DNA of 64,000 nt, taken from assembly GCA_009823395.1 (NCBI GenBank), contig CM020515.1, positions 7,486,489-7,550,488 on the forward strand, given 5' to 3'. This DNA is from Thamnaconus septentrionalis (taxonomy: Eukaryota > Chordata > Actinopteri > Tetraodontiformes > Monacanthidae). How positions within the stretch are numbered: position 1 is the stretch's first letter; each line of letters begins with the position of its first letter. Under the pieces are notes generated by a model, which ran no database searches, had not been told where the DNA came from, and saw only the letters and a list, made by a program, of their open reading frames with translations. Below, piece after piece: positions 23,500 through 35,936 of this stretch. The position numbers were made by a program, and so were the translations under genes.

Positions 23500-25618
23500 C
23501 CAAAACTGGTGCATGAAGATGGTGGTTACACTAACGCTTGCTCTCTGTTTTGATCCCCAAACACCGGTCTGGCAGGTCAGTCCGTCCTCCTGGCCGCGCG
23601 ACACTGCGGCACCGACACAGCGCGAGCGTTCACTCGCAGCGACCGCGGCAAAGCCAAGTGGAAGGGTACACTCAACACTCGATGGTTTCTCCCGAGTCCA
23701 AAACTCACCGACAGCGTTGAATGTTCCCCAAGACTTGACGAGGGTAGAGGGGGTGGGGCGGGGGGGAGAGACAAAAAGATAAGGGGGGGGGGGGGCAGTG
23801 ACAGCGAGCTAACAAGCAGCTTGTCCCGGAGCTGCCGGGAGCAGCGGGCAGCCGCGGTGACGGGGCCGCCGACACGCGAAGAGACACAGAGGACAGGAGC
23901 GCCGCAGGTGTACACACACATAGACACACACACACACACTTCGCACTCAGCGATGAGGTGAAGCCGAGCGAACACAAAACACAGTGGGGGGGTCGCGTTT
24001 CGTGGGGAGCGAAACAGTTCAAGGGCAGAGGGTTTTTTTTCTTTTTCGCGCACGGAGGAGGTAAAACATTGGTGGGGACAAGTCATCGAGAGGGTCGGCG
24101 TTCGGCCCTGTCGTGTCAAACACTGTCTGCCACCCAGTTTGGTTACCTTGGTTTGATTCACCTGCACACACCACCAACCCCCCGCCGATGCTTCGCACCT
24201 TTGTGTGTGAGAGTGGGAGCTCCTGCTTTTCCCCCCTATTGTCTCAGATTATGTTTTGACTTTACGGACGACCTTTCTTTCCCCCCTTGTTGTCGTTCCG
24301 TTCATGCCATTTCATTTCATTTTTTGGCCCTCCGTCAGCTTGAAAATGCTCAAAAAGGCCGAAAAGGTGTTTTGGAGAAAAATAAACATATCATGGGATG
24401 TGTGCCTTGATGTCAACTGAAAATGGACAAGAGCCTTACAACAAAATATCTGTGTCTGAAGCCCCACGGTATTTAGCTCTTTATTGAAATGACTCTTAAA
24501 ACACACACGCATGAAATGGATGAACTACAGCTGTTTCATTACGTAGTTACTATTAATATCATTTCTTCAAGTTGTGTAATTGAATGAAATTTACTTGTGG
24601 GCAGATTACAAGAAAGTTTAATGGTGTTCTTGTGCACTGTCTTGGCACGAACTCTCACAGCCAGTTAGATTTGCAAAAGTCATGCTCCCAACACTGCATC
24701 CAGGTTTCAATCACACCGCATTTTACCTGCGACTTCACGCCAGCGTCTGTGCCGCGACGGCCAATCGGCACGCAGGTCTCACCTCTCCTGTGCTGTGATC
24801 TGCTTTCAACCGCTGAGAGGGAGGGAGATGGAGGGATTGCTGTCAGGTGAACCAAATCAAGGCAGTGTGCGTGACAGGACAAACTGTAATCAGCGTTCTA
24901 TGGAGGAATTTGCAGAACGGATGAGGCTTCCCAGCTGAATCCTTTGCCTCTGTACTAAAATTTGGTTTGGGTGTGAGAATATACGGTGCGCTTATTGTGG
25001 AACAGCAGCCACCCAAGTGAACCCCACTGGTCGAACGATAGCCAAAGAACATTGCCGCCCGCTCAGTGGCTGATGTTCTCCGAGCCTGTCGCCGCAACAC
25101 AATCAGTCATTATTGATGTAGCGCTTGCGTAATGGATGGAAACAGAGGATTTCTGATTACCAGGGTGACTTACGAATGAGGTGAGCGCAAAGAAACCCGT
25201 GAGAAATGGGACCGCAGCCTTGTTAAAACCAAACCAGTTTCGCCCCTGGCAAAAAGATGCGTTCACTGAGTTTCACTTTGACAAAAAATGCAATGCAGTG
25301 AAGGAGGTCGAAATGGTCCAAATACTCCGTGTTTCCAGTTGTGACTGTGAAATCACTTCACAAGTACCCGGGGAAAGAAGAAGCGGAAGGCACAAAAAAT
25401 AAATAATCAAATCAAATCATTGATTTAATGAGAGTTGGCACTGGAGTGCTGGGACAGAGAGCAGGGATGAGTGTTGCATCTTACTTTCCTTTCCCTCCGA
25501 GACTTACTGTCGTCCAGTGGCAACGCCGGGTCACTCGCCGGCGGCTGTGCCGCGACTGCGTGAGACTCTGGGGTCGGGGGGGGGGGGGGGGGGGCGGACG
25601 GACGGAGGCGGGGCTCAC

Positions 25619-25646
25619 CTGCACGGACAAACAGCTGGCGTTCTGC
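25619..25646 (-). other. Exon-like segment with consensus splice sites
   Basis: A 28-base segment on the minus strand, bounded upstream by a pyrimidine-rich acceptor ending TTACAG and downstream by GTGCAG|GTGAGC. One frame reads AERQLFVRA. I cannot connect it to any known gene. Confidence 0.25.
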
Positions 25647-26205
25647 CTGTAACACAAGGCGACAGAAATCCGGTCAGTGCAGCCGGCGCATAAAAAGAAA
25701 TTGTCGCAACTTTGGGGTTACTAGTTTGTTTGTTTTTTGTACATACGATGATGATGTTGATGTTGATGATGATGATGATGATGAAGATGAAGTGGGGGTG
25801 GGGAGTCAAGGGTGAGCCGAGAGAATAGGAGGGGCGGGTGGGGGGTACTTGGGTTGAGGTGGGGCGGTTGGGTGGGGGAGGGGGCGTTGAGGCTGTCTGG
25901 GCGGGGGGGGGGGGGGGGTGTTGATCGATTCCAGGCTCGCTATTTTCCAGACAGGCTGAATGGTAAAGGTCAAAGGTGAGCTGCTCTTGTTTCCTATGAA
26001 AGGGAGGCTGTGTGTGAGCGCGCATACGCCTTTCTTTTCTGTGTGTGTGTGTGTGTGTGTGAGCGAGCGAGTCCCGTCGCTCCTGTGTCGAATTTTAAGC
26101 CGCCTTTTAAAAACACGCGACGCTGCTAACCCGAACCCGGGCAGCGTTAACCGCGGGGTCGGACCCGAACCCGAGCTCGATCGAAGCTGCTCCGTCCCTT
26201 TGTTT

Positions 26206-26275
26206 TATCTTCCTCCTCCTCTCCTCCTCCTCCTCCTCCTCCTCCTCCTCCTTCTCCTTCTTCTTCTTTGTCTTC
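26206..26275 (+). repeat. (CTC)n microsatellite
   Basis: A CTC-rich triplet tract with occasional CTT units. Confidence 0.9.
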
Positions 26276-26464
26276 ATCGTTTTCCTCAGGATCAAATTCC
26301 GTGCGCTCCTCCCGTGCGGTGGCCGGCGACTATTTATGGCTCCGGCGTAATTTAAACTTTAAACAGCGCTCCTCTCTTCATTTGGGTGCCTGTAAACATC
26401 GGCTTTGAAGATTAAAGCCTGTTTCAACCTGTCAGCTACTTTAACAAAATTGTGGATTTTTTTC

Positions 26465-26843
<379 letters not shown>

Positions 26844-27270
26844 GAGGATCCGAACTGCTGAGCGCTTTGAACTGTGATTGTGTGGGCAGGTGGTTGGGTG
26901 TCTTGCTCAAGGGCACATGGGGAGGGGGGGTGGAAGCAGGGGAGGGGGAGGGGGAGGAGGGCTGGCACGCTAAAAATAGAACCAGGTGCCGCTTCTTCTT
27001 CTTCTTCCTCTTCTGCTGCTGCTGCTGCTGGGATAAAGTCTGACACACTTTGCCCTCCGCCACTGTGCGTTCGCGTGCACGTGCGTGTCGCTGTTTGCCT
27101 GTCTGTTTGTGTTCTGCTCCACCCAGACTCCGGCTGCCCACATGCGCCACATTGCACTGACACAGTGAGTGATGACAGCGCGCACGCACGCACAAGCACA
27201 AACACAGAGACATGTAGACAGGCAGCAATGCTAACAGCGGCCTTGCAGACAGGTTTTCAGCCCTACCACA

Positions 27271-27303
27271 CAGTCAGACAGACAGACAGACAGACAGACA
27301 GTC

Positions 27304-27334
<31 letters not shown>

Positions 27335-27346
27335 TAGACGGACGGA
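27271..27346 (+). repeat. (GACA)n tetranucleotide array
   Basis: CAGACAGACAGA units with a few GTCA, GATA and GGAC variants. Confidence 0.95.
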
Positions 27347-27524
27347 CCTGCAGGTAACAGCAGGTAAAATATACATTGAACATCCCTGGAATTCTCTCTG
27401 TCTGTCTGTCTGTCACACGCACGCATGCGCACACACACAGTAAGGAAGACGTGCGACACGTGCGCGCAAGTCTTCAAGGTCCGACCTGCCGTGTGCGTGC
27501 GCACACTCGTGCACGTGCGTGAGC

Positions 27525-27557
<33 letters not shown>

Positions 27558-28102
27558 TGCACGCATGGGCGGGCGCGAATGCATGCGTGTCTGGAGGAGA
27601 AGACGGACTGCGGCTGCAGGGCCGCGAGGTAAATAAAAAAAAGGGGGGAGGGGGAAGAGGTGGGGGAGGGGCGGATGAGGAGGGGGGGTCAGAGGGGGAG
27701 GAAGGTGGCGGGACGCCGGGTGAGCGAGCGAGTGGCGGTCCTCTTCCTCCCCTCCTCCTCCTCCCTCCTCTCCCACTCGCTTCGCTCTCCCCCACCTCCC
27801 CCCAAACTAGGGACTTGAACCCGTGACCCCCCACCCACCCCACCCACCCTCCCCCCCCGGTGAACGGGTTCAAGGGAGGCACCGCCGCCGCTTCTGGTGT
27901 GGAATGGGGGGATGGTTTCGGGGTGGACTGCGGTCTGTGCGCGAGAGCGCGCGCGTGTGTGTCTGAGAGAGTGTGTTACCCCCCCACCCCCAACACCACA
28001 CCGCTTGTGTCCGCTCCCAGGATGTGGGTTTTTTTTTTCTCCAAAAAGAAGGAAAAAAAGAAAAGTTGATTTTTCTTTTCAGCGGCGAAAGTTCATGCAC
28101 AT

Positions 28103-28106
<4 letters not shown>

Positions 28107-28148
<42 letters not shown>

Positions 28149-28153
28149 TCTCT

Positions 28154-28206
<53 letters not shown>
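28107..28206. repeat. Inverted (TG)n-(AC)n pair
   Basis: About 41 bp of TG repeat (28107-28147) followed after a few bases by about 53 bp of AC repeat (28154-28206). The two halves are complementary and could fold into a long hairpin on one strand. Confidence 0.95.
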
Positions 28207-28209
<3 letters not shown>

Positions 28210-28768
28210 CCCCCCTCCCTCTGCTGCTGGGTGTGTGACCAAGTCTGCGTCTGGCTACCTGGCCCAGACTGGATCAATACTTTAATCTAATTGTCATTCA
28301 CTTCCACTGGGCAACACACACACACACACACACACACACTGGACACTTGCACATGCAACATAAACATCCTCTGACTCACACACACACACTACTACTCCAA
28401 CAAAATGTTCTCCCGGTGTCAAACTAGAACATGCGCGCATGCACACACACACGGGTGGAGGGGTGGGGGGGGGGTGGGGGGTGGAAAAAAAGCATGAATG
28501 AAGATGCCCATTGTGTGCACGCACTCACTGCTATGCTAGCACGCGAGCTCGCCGTCCTCTCTCGCTCCATCCGTCCACTTCCGAGCACAAGTGGCCGCTC
28601 CCCTCCGATCCCCCCCGTCTCCTCCCCGCCCCTCCACCTCACCCCACCCCACCCCCGCCCTCCCCAGCCTCCCAGGGCGTTCCTCCCTCGGCGTTGCATC
28701 ATGCGTGCACATCAGTGTCGGCAAACAGCCGCTGACACACTGTCACATCGCATTTGGCGAGCCACCTC

Positions 28769-28769
28769 C

Positions 28770-28804
<35 letters not shown>

Positions 28805-28856
28805 CCGCGGAGCGACAATGGAAAGTAGGTGTCAGCCGCGGGATCAGAGACCGCCA

Positions 28857-28896
<40 letters not shown>
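28769..28896 (+). repeat. Two (AC)n tracts
   Basis: AC repeats at about 28770-28802 and 28859-28895, separated by a short CpG-rich segment. Confidence 0.95.
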
Positions 28897-28897
<1 letters not shown>

Positions 28898-29007
28898 ACC
28901 ACCACCACCCCCGACGTGCTGCACTGCACTGCACTGCACGGCGAAAGGCAAAAAAAATCCGGTGGGGACGGTGGAGGGAAATGAGCAGCTTTTGATGAAA
29001 AGAAGGA

Positions 29008-29055
29008 CTGAAGAAGAAGAAGAAGAAGAAGAAGAAGAAGAAGAAGAAGAAGAAT
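29008..29055 (+). repeat. (GAA)n microsatellite
   Basis: A run of about 16 GAA triplets. Confidence 0.95.
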
Positions 29056-29236
29056 TGACTCACCGGCCCCCCCCCACCCAGAAAAATTCCTCTCCTGCAG
29101 AAGTGTCTGGGTCCCTCCGTCTCTGCATTCCTCTGTGTCTATACCTCCGTCTTCACCCCTCCCAGCGAGAAGCCCAGCTCCCTGCTCTCTTTCATCCGTC
29201 TCCCTTCACCCCCCCCACCCCCACCGCTCCACGTCT

Positions 29237-29237
<1 letters not shown>

Positions 29238-29270
<33 letters not shown>

Positions 29271-29271
29271 T
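29238..29271 (+). repeat. (CCG)n microsatellite
   Basis: About eleven CCG triplets within the CpG-rich domain. Confidence 0.95.
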
Positions 29272-29420
29272 CACTTCCTTCCCTCCTTCCCTCCTCGCTC
29301 CTCCGACTCTTTGTCTGCTTTTTATCGCACTCTTTCCCTCTCCCTCCTCCGGCCTCTCTCCCGTGTCTTCTTCCTGCCGCTGTGAACTGCAGACTGTCTG
29401 CTGAGCGAGTGTGTGTGCGA

Positions 29421-29463
<43 letters not shown>

Positions 29464-29746
29464 GGGGGGCAAAGGGAAGTGCAAACCAGGACACACACAG
29501 CCTCTGTCAGTTTGAATGAATATTGTGCACACTTGGCTTGTCTTTCACCCCTCCATCCCCCCTCCCTTCCTTCCCTCCCTCTCTCCCTCTCGCTCCCTCC
29601 CTCCCTCCGTCTCCCACCAGACACCCCTCCTCCACTCCTCTGGCTTTGCCCTCCTTCACTATCTCCTCCTCCTCCCTCGCTCTGGCTGCCGCCTTCAAAC
29701 ATGTTCGCACTCCTAAGACTGAGTGACATTATGGAACTATACTTAC

Positions 29747-29752
29747 CAGCGA
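29747..29752 (-). other. Strong minus-strand 5' splice-site-like sequence
   Basis: On the minus strand CGTCGCTG is followed by GTAAGTATAG, a near-ideal donor, with CpG-rich sequence upstream (30.0-30.4 kb). It could end a non-coding first exon. Confidence 0.3.
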
Positions 29753-29767
29753 CGACCCCCACCTCCA

Positions 29768-29804
<37 letters not shown>

Positions 29805-32184
29805 TTCTCACCCCCCCCCCCCCACCCTGGACCCAGACGGCTAAATCCTTTTGATGCAGCAGCACATCCTGTCTGGTCCTATTTATTATCGTCCTCCACA
29901 TCAATGCCGGCGAGCGAGTATTTATAGATTCTCCAACCGGTTCCTCGGCGCCCTGAAACCTATTAAAGATGACTCAAATGTGAAAATGCCTGCGCGCCGC
30001 ACACACCACCACCCCCACCCCCCCACCCCCACTACGAGTCCGAAACCCACACGCCGAAGTGTCGGAATGCTCGCGGCCGGCGAGAGCGGTGCACGTTCCC
30101 GCCTGCGTCGTCCGTCCGTCCGTCCGTCCTGCTCTGCACTCGGCCTGGTTTCTACTCGGCGTAAACTTCAAGGTTTGCCTTTGACACACTTAAGACAAAA
30201 AAAAAAGAAGAAAAAAGCCTAATGTCAATAACAAGGGGCCGCTCGCTCGACAGCAGGCCCCCGACCTGCGCTGCCGCCATGTGACGCTCGGCGACGCTCG
30301 AAGTCGCACGCGTGCGAATTCGCCACGCGCAAAGCGTGTTTGACACATTTCCGCGGGCCGAGCCTGCAGCCTCCAGGTGGGTGTGATTTCACGTTAATTA
30401 TCTGCAGAGCCGGCGCGCTTCAGCAGCGACACTGGAGCGGTTGTAAAATGCTAAAGGACCGCACGAGTGGGAGTAAATGCCTTGAATAGGAGGCGTCTGG
30501 AAGTATTGCTTGTCTTTTTGCTTTGCTTATTTTTTTAACAGGGTTTGGAAATACTTCTGCACAGCCACTGGTTCATAAAAACAAACATAAAAACAAATCT
30601 CTTTGTAATGTGATTACCATTATATCTTCAAGTCATTTTGTCATGGGAGATGGGGTTAATCATTAGCCAACACAGATTTCACATGCGTTCCGCACATTAG
30701 GAAAACTGTGTTATTGTCCAAATCTGAACAAAAACACAGAAACATTAAAGTGTTTTATTTTCAAACCGATGCTCTTAGCGAAGCAAAAACCCACACGCGG
30801 TTGCATAGCTTGATTTTTTTTTCTTTTCTACTGCAGCTCATTGCGCTACTTCTTCCTCTTTCTGCATTAGTCAGATTGTCTTTAGGTTTCCTCACGCTGA
30901 TAAAACTGGACTGGAAGCTTGTTTTACATCCGTCACTTTTGCTTTTGCTCGGCAGCCCAACACCTCTTGCCTAACGTGCATTTTCACGAGCGCAGCGCTT
31001 CCTTTTACCCTCCTCCATTCTCTCCATCACCCTGCCTCCTTCCTCGGTTACATATTGATTAGGTGGTTCTCTGGGTGTGTGTGTGTGTGTGTGCGCACAT
31101 GCGAGGCAGGTCCTGCTGTGGTCAATGAGGTCAACATGGTGGCCAGACAGACTTCCCCACCCCCCTTCGTCTTTCCTTTCCCGCTCCCCCTGCCTCCTTC
31201 ATGGCCTCCGTCTCTTCCCCGTGTCGAGCAGAGTTGCAGTGCAAACAACCGTCGGCGTCCTGCGAACCCACCACGTCGTGAAAGCGCGAGGAAACGGAGC
31301 GCCTGATCAGAAGCGCGGTGCGTCCTTCTCGCAAAAGAGCGATCCTCGCGAGCGCGCGCGTGTATTTCTGCGTGTTGTTGTTGCACTACCCGCTCCTACC
31401 ACTCACACCATCAAAAAAACATCTGTGCAAGAGTGTCATTACTGACTCCTCGCTTGCACAAGTGCGGCCTTTCCACGAGAGAAACAAACAGGGGGGGGGG
31501 GACAACAGCATGTTTTTTCAAAGACCACCTGACAGCGACCGCCCTCGCTGACCCCCGTGGCAGACAGACTCGCTGTCTGGGTGGAGGAGGGGATCTAGGA
31601 TGGATGGGAGCGCAGGGGTCGATAGAGGGGTCAGAAGGCAGAGACGGAGGGAGGCGCGCACGGAGGAAGCCTGGAGGGACGCGACAAAGGGACAAAGACC
31701 GGAGGCCTCCTTGCATGCATGCGCGTCCGTACGACTGCTGAGTCGGCGCGCGGACGGACGGACGGACGGACGGACGCATCCTGGAGTGAAAGAAATAATA
31801 AAAAAAAAAAAACCCGAGAGGAAATTGGCGGCCGTGCGTCGGGGTTATTTTGACGAGCACTGCAGGTTGTGCATGCAAGTGAAAGTCCACTTGGGGTCAG
31901 TCTGGCAGCCAGTCGATGCACCAGCTGGGTCAATAGCAATGCAGACTGCAGACACTGTGGCCAATGGATCAATCCTGAAATTTATTATCGCTTTAGCGCC
32001 CCCATGAGGTCCACATTTTGGTTAGGCGCCGCTGATGTAAGAAGTCTTTGATAAAAAAGTACAAAAATGTGTGTATGCACAACTATACAACCAAAACGAG
32101 GTTAGAGTTCACCGCTTGCACGTTCTCCCGTGCGTGTCCAGGGAGAAAATGCTCGTCAGCGTAAGTGCTAATGGTCGTCTGGCT

Positions 32185-32325
32185 TTCGGTGTGGCCCCGC
32201 GATAAACTGGCCACTTGCCCAGGGTTGTGACCCCGCCCTCGCCCTCGGACAGCTGTGACAGGCTTGGGGGGGGGACTCGACCCCGAGTGCAGGAGAAGCA
32301 GTGATAGAAAATGAGATGAGACATG
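32185..32325 (+). mobile_element. SINE/L2-type 3' tail fragment
   Basis: Carries the conserved fish order GCGATAAACTGGCCACTTG, CCAGGGT, CCCCGCC, GACAGCTGTGACAGGCT, CTCGACCCC and finally GTGATAGAAAATGAGATGAG. This is the 3' half of the tRNA-headed SINE family whose 5' half is represented at 14830-15010. Confidence 0.7.
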
Positions 32326-32329
32326 CCGC

Positions 32330-33967
32330 ACATGCCTCCCTTCTTTCATGATGTAACCTGAGTAATAATAATAATAATAATAATAATGATGATGGTTGTG
32401 TCACTATCTTTTCATCCTCTGTGGAGCTTTCCTGCTCTACTTGAGAGCAAACAGGCCCCTGCACTGGATAGTAAAAAAAAAAAAGCCACTGAGTCATTCA
32501 GACCTCTAGTTTTGTCATCTCCTCACTTCGCTCCATTTTCAGAAAATGAATCTCATCATGGGCAAATCCCAAAGCCATCCATTGTGGCGATTAAGCAACT
32601 GTCAGCGCCATAACGGCCGCTGCGACCGGCCTCGCTTTACTCCGGCACAACACCTCCATCTAGCGGCCACATCTGGGAAAACTACTACTGCTGCCGCTTC
32701 TGCTGCTGCTCGGAGTTCAACAAACACTCGGCCCACTCCAAGCCTAGCTCCTTTCTAACACCTCACCGATAACTGTCACATCAAATCAAGCAACATAAGG
32801 GCCTTCTAATGAAGGCTGGGAGAGTGGAAAAAAAACCGAGACCCATAAACAACCAGAACCAGGAAATAGCAATAAGAATAGTGGAAAAGAATGGCTATGA
32901 GACAGCTTTGAGTCCCACCTGAAATAGTATTAGAAAAGAGTATTTGTCACAAAAATGATTAAAGTACCTAATATGTACAAGTTACAAATTATGAACATGC
33001 ATGCATTTCACAAGATAAAATCGAGTTCACCTTTAAAGAATATGGTGCATTTTTATGTTGTTGTTTTTTTTTAGTACAAACGCTGAACAGTTTGTTTTCT
33101 TCTGAGCACTATATCAATTAAAAAAAACAAAAAAAACAGCCTGACCTCTGACCCAATACCTCCTACTGCCGACAACTGATAGCTACCGGTCGGTAACATT
33201 AGTGACACCATGAGTTGCCTGTCATCCCGGTAAAGGAAGAGTTTGCTCAAAATCGAACAGGACCAATAACCAATACCAATCCCTGTGTCAATAGAAGCTT
33301 AAAGCCATTCTCAGGTTTCTCAAGGAGATGCCTCTTGTGAACCAAGTGCTTAAAAAAAAAAGAAGGAAAATCACAAGCTGAGACGTGATGATTTTCTTTG
33401 CCAAAATATCCACTGTTACGCCTTCTAAACATGTATGATGAGCACTGGGAGTGCGTCTGATAGTCGAGGTAAGAAAAGCACGAGGTGTCGAACACCTCCT
33501 GAAGTTTTTCTAAAGAACAGAATTCTGCAGAAATTACAATGAGGCCGACTCACTCACCTGTGATCAAGCTTTGCTCGGATTGTGAAGACAGCCTGAGACA
33601 CACACACACAAATACACAAGTTTAGCGAGAGAAAGTAAGTCACCTCCACCTTACTGTAAAGTACCACACTGTACAAACACCAAATCAGTCAAAACTTTCT
33701 CTTGCATTTATTGTCATTGCATAACGTCAGGACCAACAGCTTTATGATTTATTACAGTGCCCTACTTTTACTTATTGCCCTCATTGAACTTAATTTCACC
33801 AAGATTGGCATAGGTTGACAAATGAACCCCCAATCAAATGCAGCCCCAGTAATTAATCTGAAATTCCTTAACTTGAAAGGCGCTGCTTTGATTAATTGAT
33901 TAAAAAATATACAGACTGAAACTGGAATAAGGGTTGTAACAAAGGAGACGCGAGGTTTGCTGTCGGC
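32330..33967. other. Intergenic, downstream of timm29
   Basis: A short TAA microsatellite at 32362-32390 and otherwise unassigned sequence, apart from one exon-like segment at 33558-33592. No gene supported. Confidence 0.4.
33558..33592 (-). other. Exon-like segment with consensus splice sites
   Basis: A 35-base segment on the minus strand. It follows an acceptor of TGTGTGTGTCTCAG form and is followed by ATCACAG|GTGAGTGAG, a perfect donor. The frame beginning at its first base reads AVFTIRAKLDH. It lies downstream of timm29 on the same strand. I do not recognise the gene. Confidence 0.3.
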
Positions 33968-33973
33968 TTTATT
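33968..33973 (-). terminator. Candidate timm29 polyadenylation signal
   Basis: AATAAA on the minus strand about 500 bp downstream of the timm29 stop codon. Confidence 0.4.
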
Positions 33974-34475
33974 GACGCGTGGATCGCGTTCCCATCGATT
34001 TACAATAGCTTTAGGTGAACGACGTCGACTGCGTCGACTGAATCATTTAAAAGCTCCCATATTGCAGCGTTTTCAGGTCTCCGTTCCTCCGCCTGGGCTC
34101 CACATTACGCATGACCATTTATAAATAAAACTCCACTTTCAATGTTATTGGACAAGGGACAAATAAACAAAAAATGGTGACCGCGAGGCAAGCACCTGGG
34201 TGCGGGAGGTATCGGTGCCCTTTGTGACATCACCGAGAGCTCACGTCCGGAACCGGGTGCTTTAGGACATTTACGGATGAGGGGAGCATGTAAAAGAAGT
34301 AACACTGTTGACGCGACTCCTGCGTATTATTACAAGTCATTTTGGTGGTCATCTTGTACTTTGATGGAACCGAGCAGCGGGAACTCTTCCCTCATCTCCG
34401 CTATCGATGGTCTGGACAGTTCAGATCAGGGAGGCGTGAGCCAGAGTGTTCGAGGTGTTGGGTCCACGCGGCCCC

Positions 34476-35936
34476 TCAGGACCCGGCCTTGTCCTGCTGC
34501 ACTGTGCCGACCACTGCATCCGGCTCCCCTTCCTCCATTTTCACTGCTAACCAGGACTCTCGGTGCAAACTCTCGCTCCTTTCCACCTCCCCGACACCGG
34601 GCGGCGACGTGGCCTGCATGTGCGCCGGCAGCCGCCGGAACTCATCGTCGTTCACGTCGAAGTCCCTCATCTTCGAGTCCAAGATCCACCAGCGGCCGGC
34701 GAAGCCCACGTCGAGCATCCTCTCGGGGAGCTCCCTCCACGGCACCGACAGGTTGGAGCACCGGGCTTCGTACAGGGCGACGTCCGGGTCGTAGTCGTAG
34801 CGGAAAACCAGCGTGAAAAGGCCCAGGCTGACGTGACGCAGGCGACCCTCGTTGCGGAGCTTCACCAGGCTCTGCACGTGGCCGTCGGACGTCGGGCTGC
34901 GGATCCACGGGGAGAGCAGGCCCAGCTGGCCGGAGCACTCCAGCAGCGCCGTCTCGAAGGAGGGCCGGTCCGGTTTGGTCTGGAAAGAGGCCCAGGCTCC
35001 GCCCACGAGGGCCGCATACACGGAGGCTTTGAGCGGTCGCTTGCGCGCGCTGACAAAGATCTCACGGCAGGCGTCTTTGTAGTCTGAGGCCATGCTGCGA
35101 AACCACACACCTGGAGACAGCGGGAGGGACGATGGCAACATTATGGCCTGTGGCATCAAAGCCGACGTACAGGGAAGCATTCAGGAGCACCACAAATTAT
35201 TCCGCAACTCTTTTTGCTCCAAACATCAACTTGTTGACTTGATGAGATTATTTAGGAGATTCATCCTGGACTCCAGCGGCGCATCCTTAACCTGACCACC
35301 CCAGAAAATCTGATCTGATCTTTAGAAACAGCATATTTATTCCTCCGTTGCTTTGTTGGACCATTGACACGTTTGTCAGAGGGCACAAAAGCAAGGTGGT
35401 CAAAGGAAGGGGAGCCAACGCCGGGCTCAGAAGAAAAGGTGACAAGTGCCTCCCCTTTGTGACATCACAAAGAGCAGATTTCCAATAGTGTAGTTTAGCA
35501 AACGAGTGTGCCATCCTTGGCAGATAAAAGATGGAGAAAACAGATGAAGCAAATGACAGGCACTTCTCAATTCCGGCGATTCCTGTTGCTAAAACGCATC
35601 AAAACATAATAATAGAATATATTATATAAAGAAAACACCGGTGAATTGAATTTTGAATCAGTAGGGAGCCCCGGTTCTTACTGTAATTGCAAAAATGTAT
35701 AAATAACTACTCAGGGGTGGGAAAACTAACTCCAGCAGCTGCATTTGAAGGAGTGCATGTCAGAGCCTTAAGCTAGGGAAGAGGGACCAGACATGCCTGA
35801 CGAGCACGCGCAGTTTCTCACCGGCTTTGCTGTTTTTAAGTCTCTCCCATCGACTGGCAGGGACCGGAGGTGCTGCCGCGGCTGCCGTTTCAGAAGCCGC
35901 GCAGAACATCCTCGTCACGACGCGCAAGGACGCCAT
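34476..35936 (-). CDS. timm29: Mitochondrial import inner membrane translocase subunit Tim29
   Basis: TIMM29 is a metazoan subunit of the TIM22 complex, which inserts carrier proteins into the mitochondrial inner membrane. Two coding exons, 35936-35822 and 35110-34476, joined at phase 1, give 249 aa. The N-terminus is a basic, hydroxyl- and alanine-rich presequence (MASLRVVTRMFCAASE), followed by a conserved WERL, then DYKDACREI, a hydrophobic segment (ASVYAALVGGAWASF) taken as the membrane helix, and the family block LYEARCSNL...RMLDVGFAGRWW..DSKMRDFDVNDDEF..LPAHM. All of these align with human TIMM29 (C19orf52). The Met at 35936 fits the presequence best; an in-frame Met ten codons upstream at 35966 is possible. 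The gene is head-to-head with yipf2. The C-terminal tail is acidic and shorter-looking than the human one. Confidence 0.95.

Noticed and set aside
23577..24167. 196-codon minus-strand frame in CpG-rich DNA
   Set aside because: Low-complexity Pro/Ser/Leu composition and no recognisable motif.
28431..29519. 362-codon plus-strand frame
   Set aside because: Made of Thr-His, Glu and Pro-Arg runs from microsatellites, without any domain or splice context.
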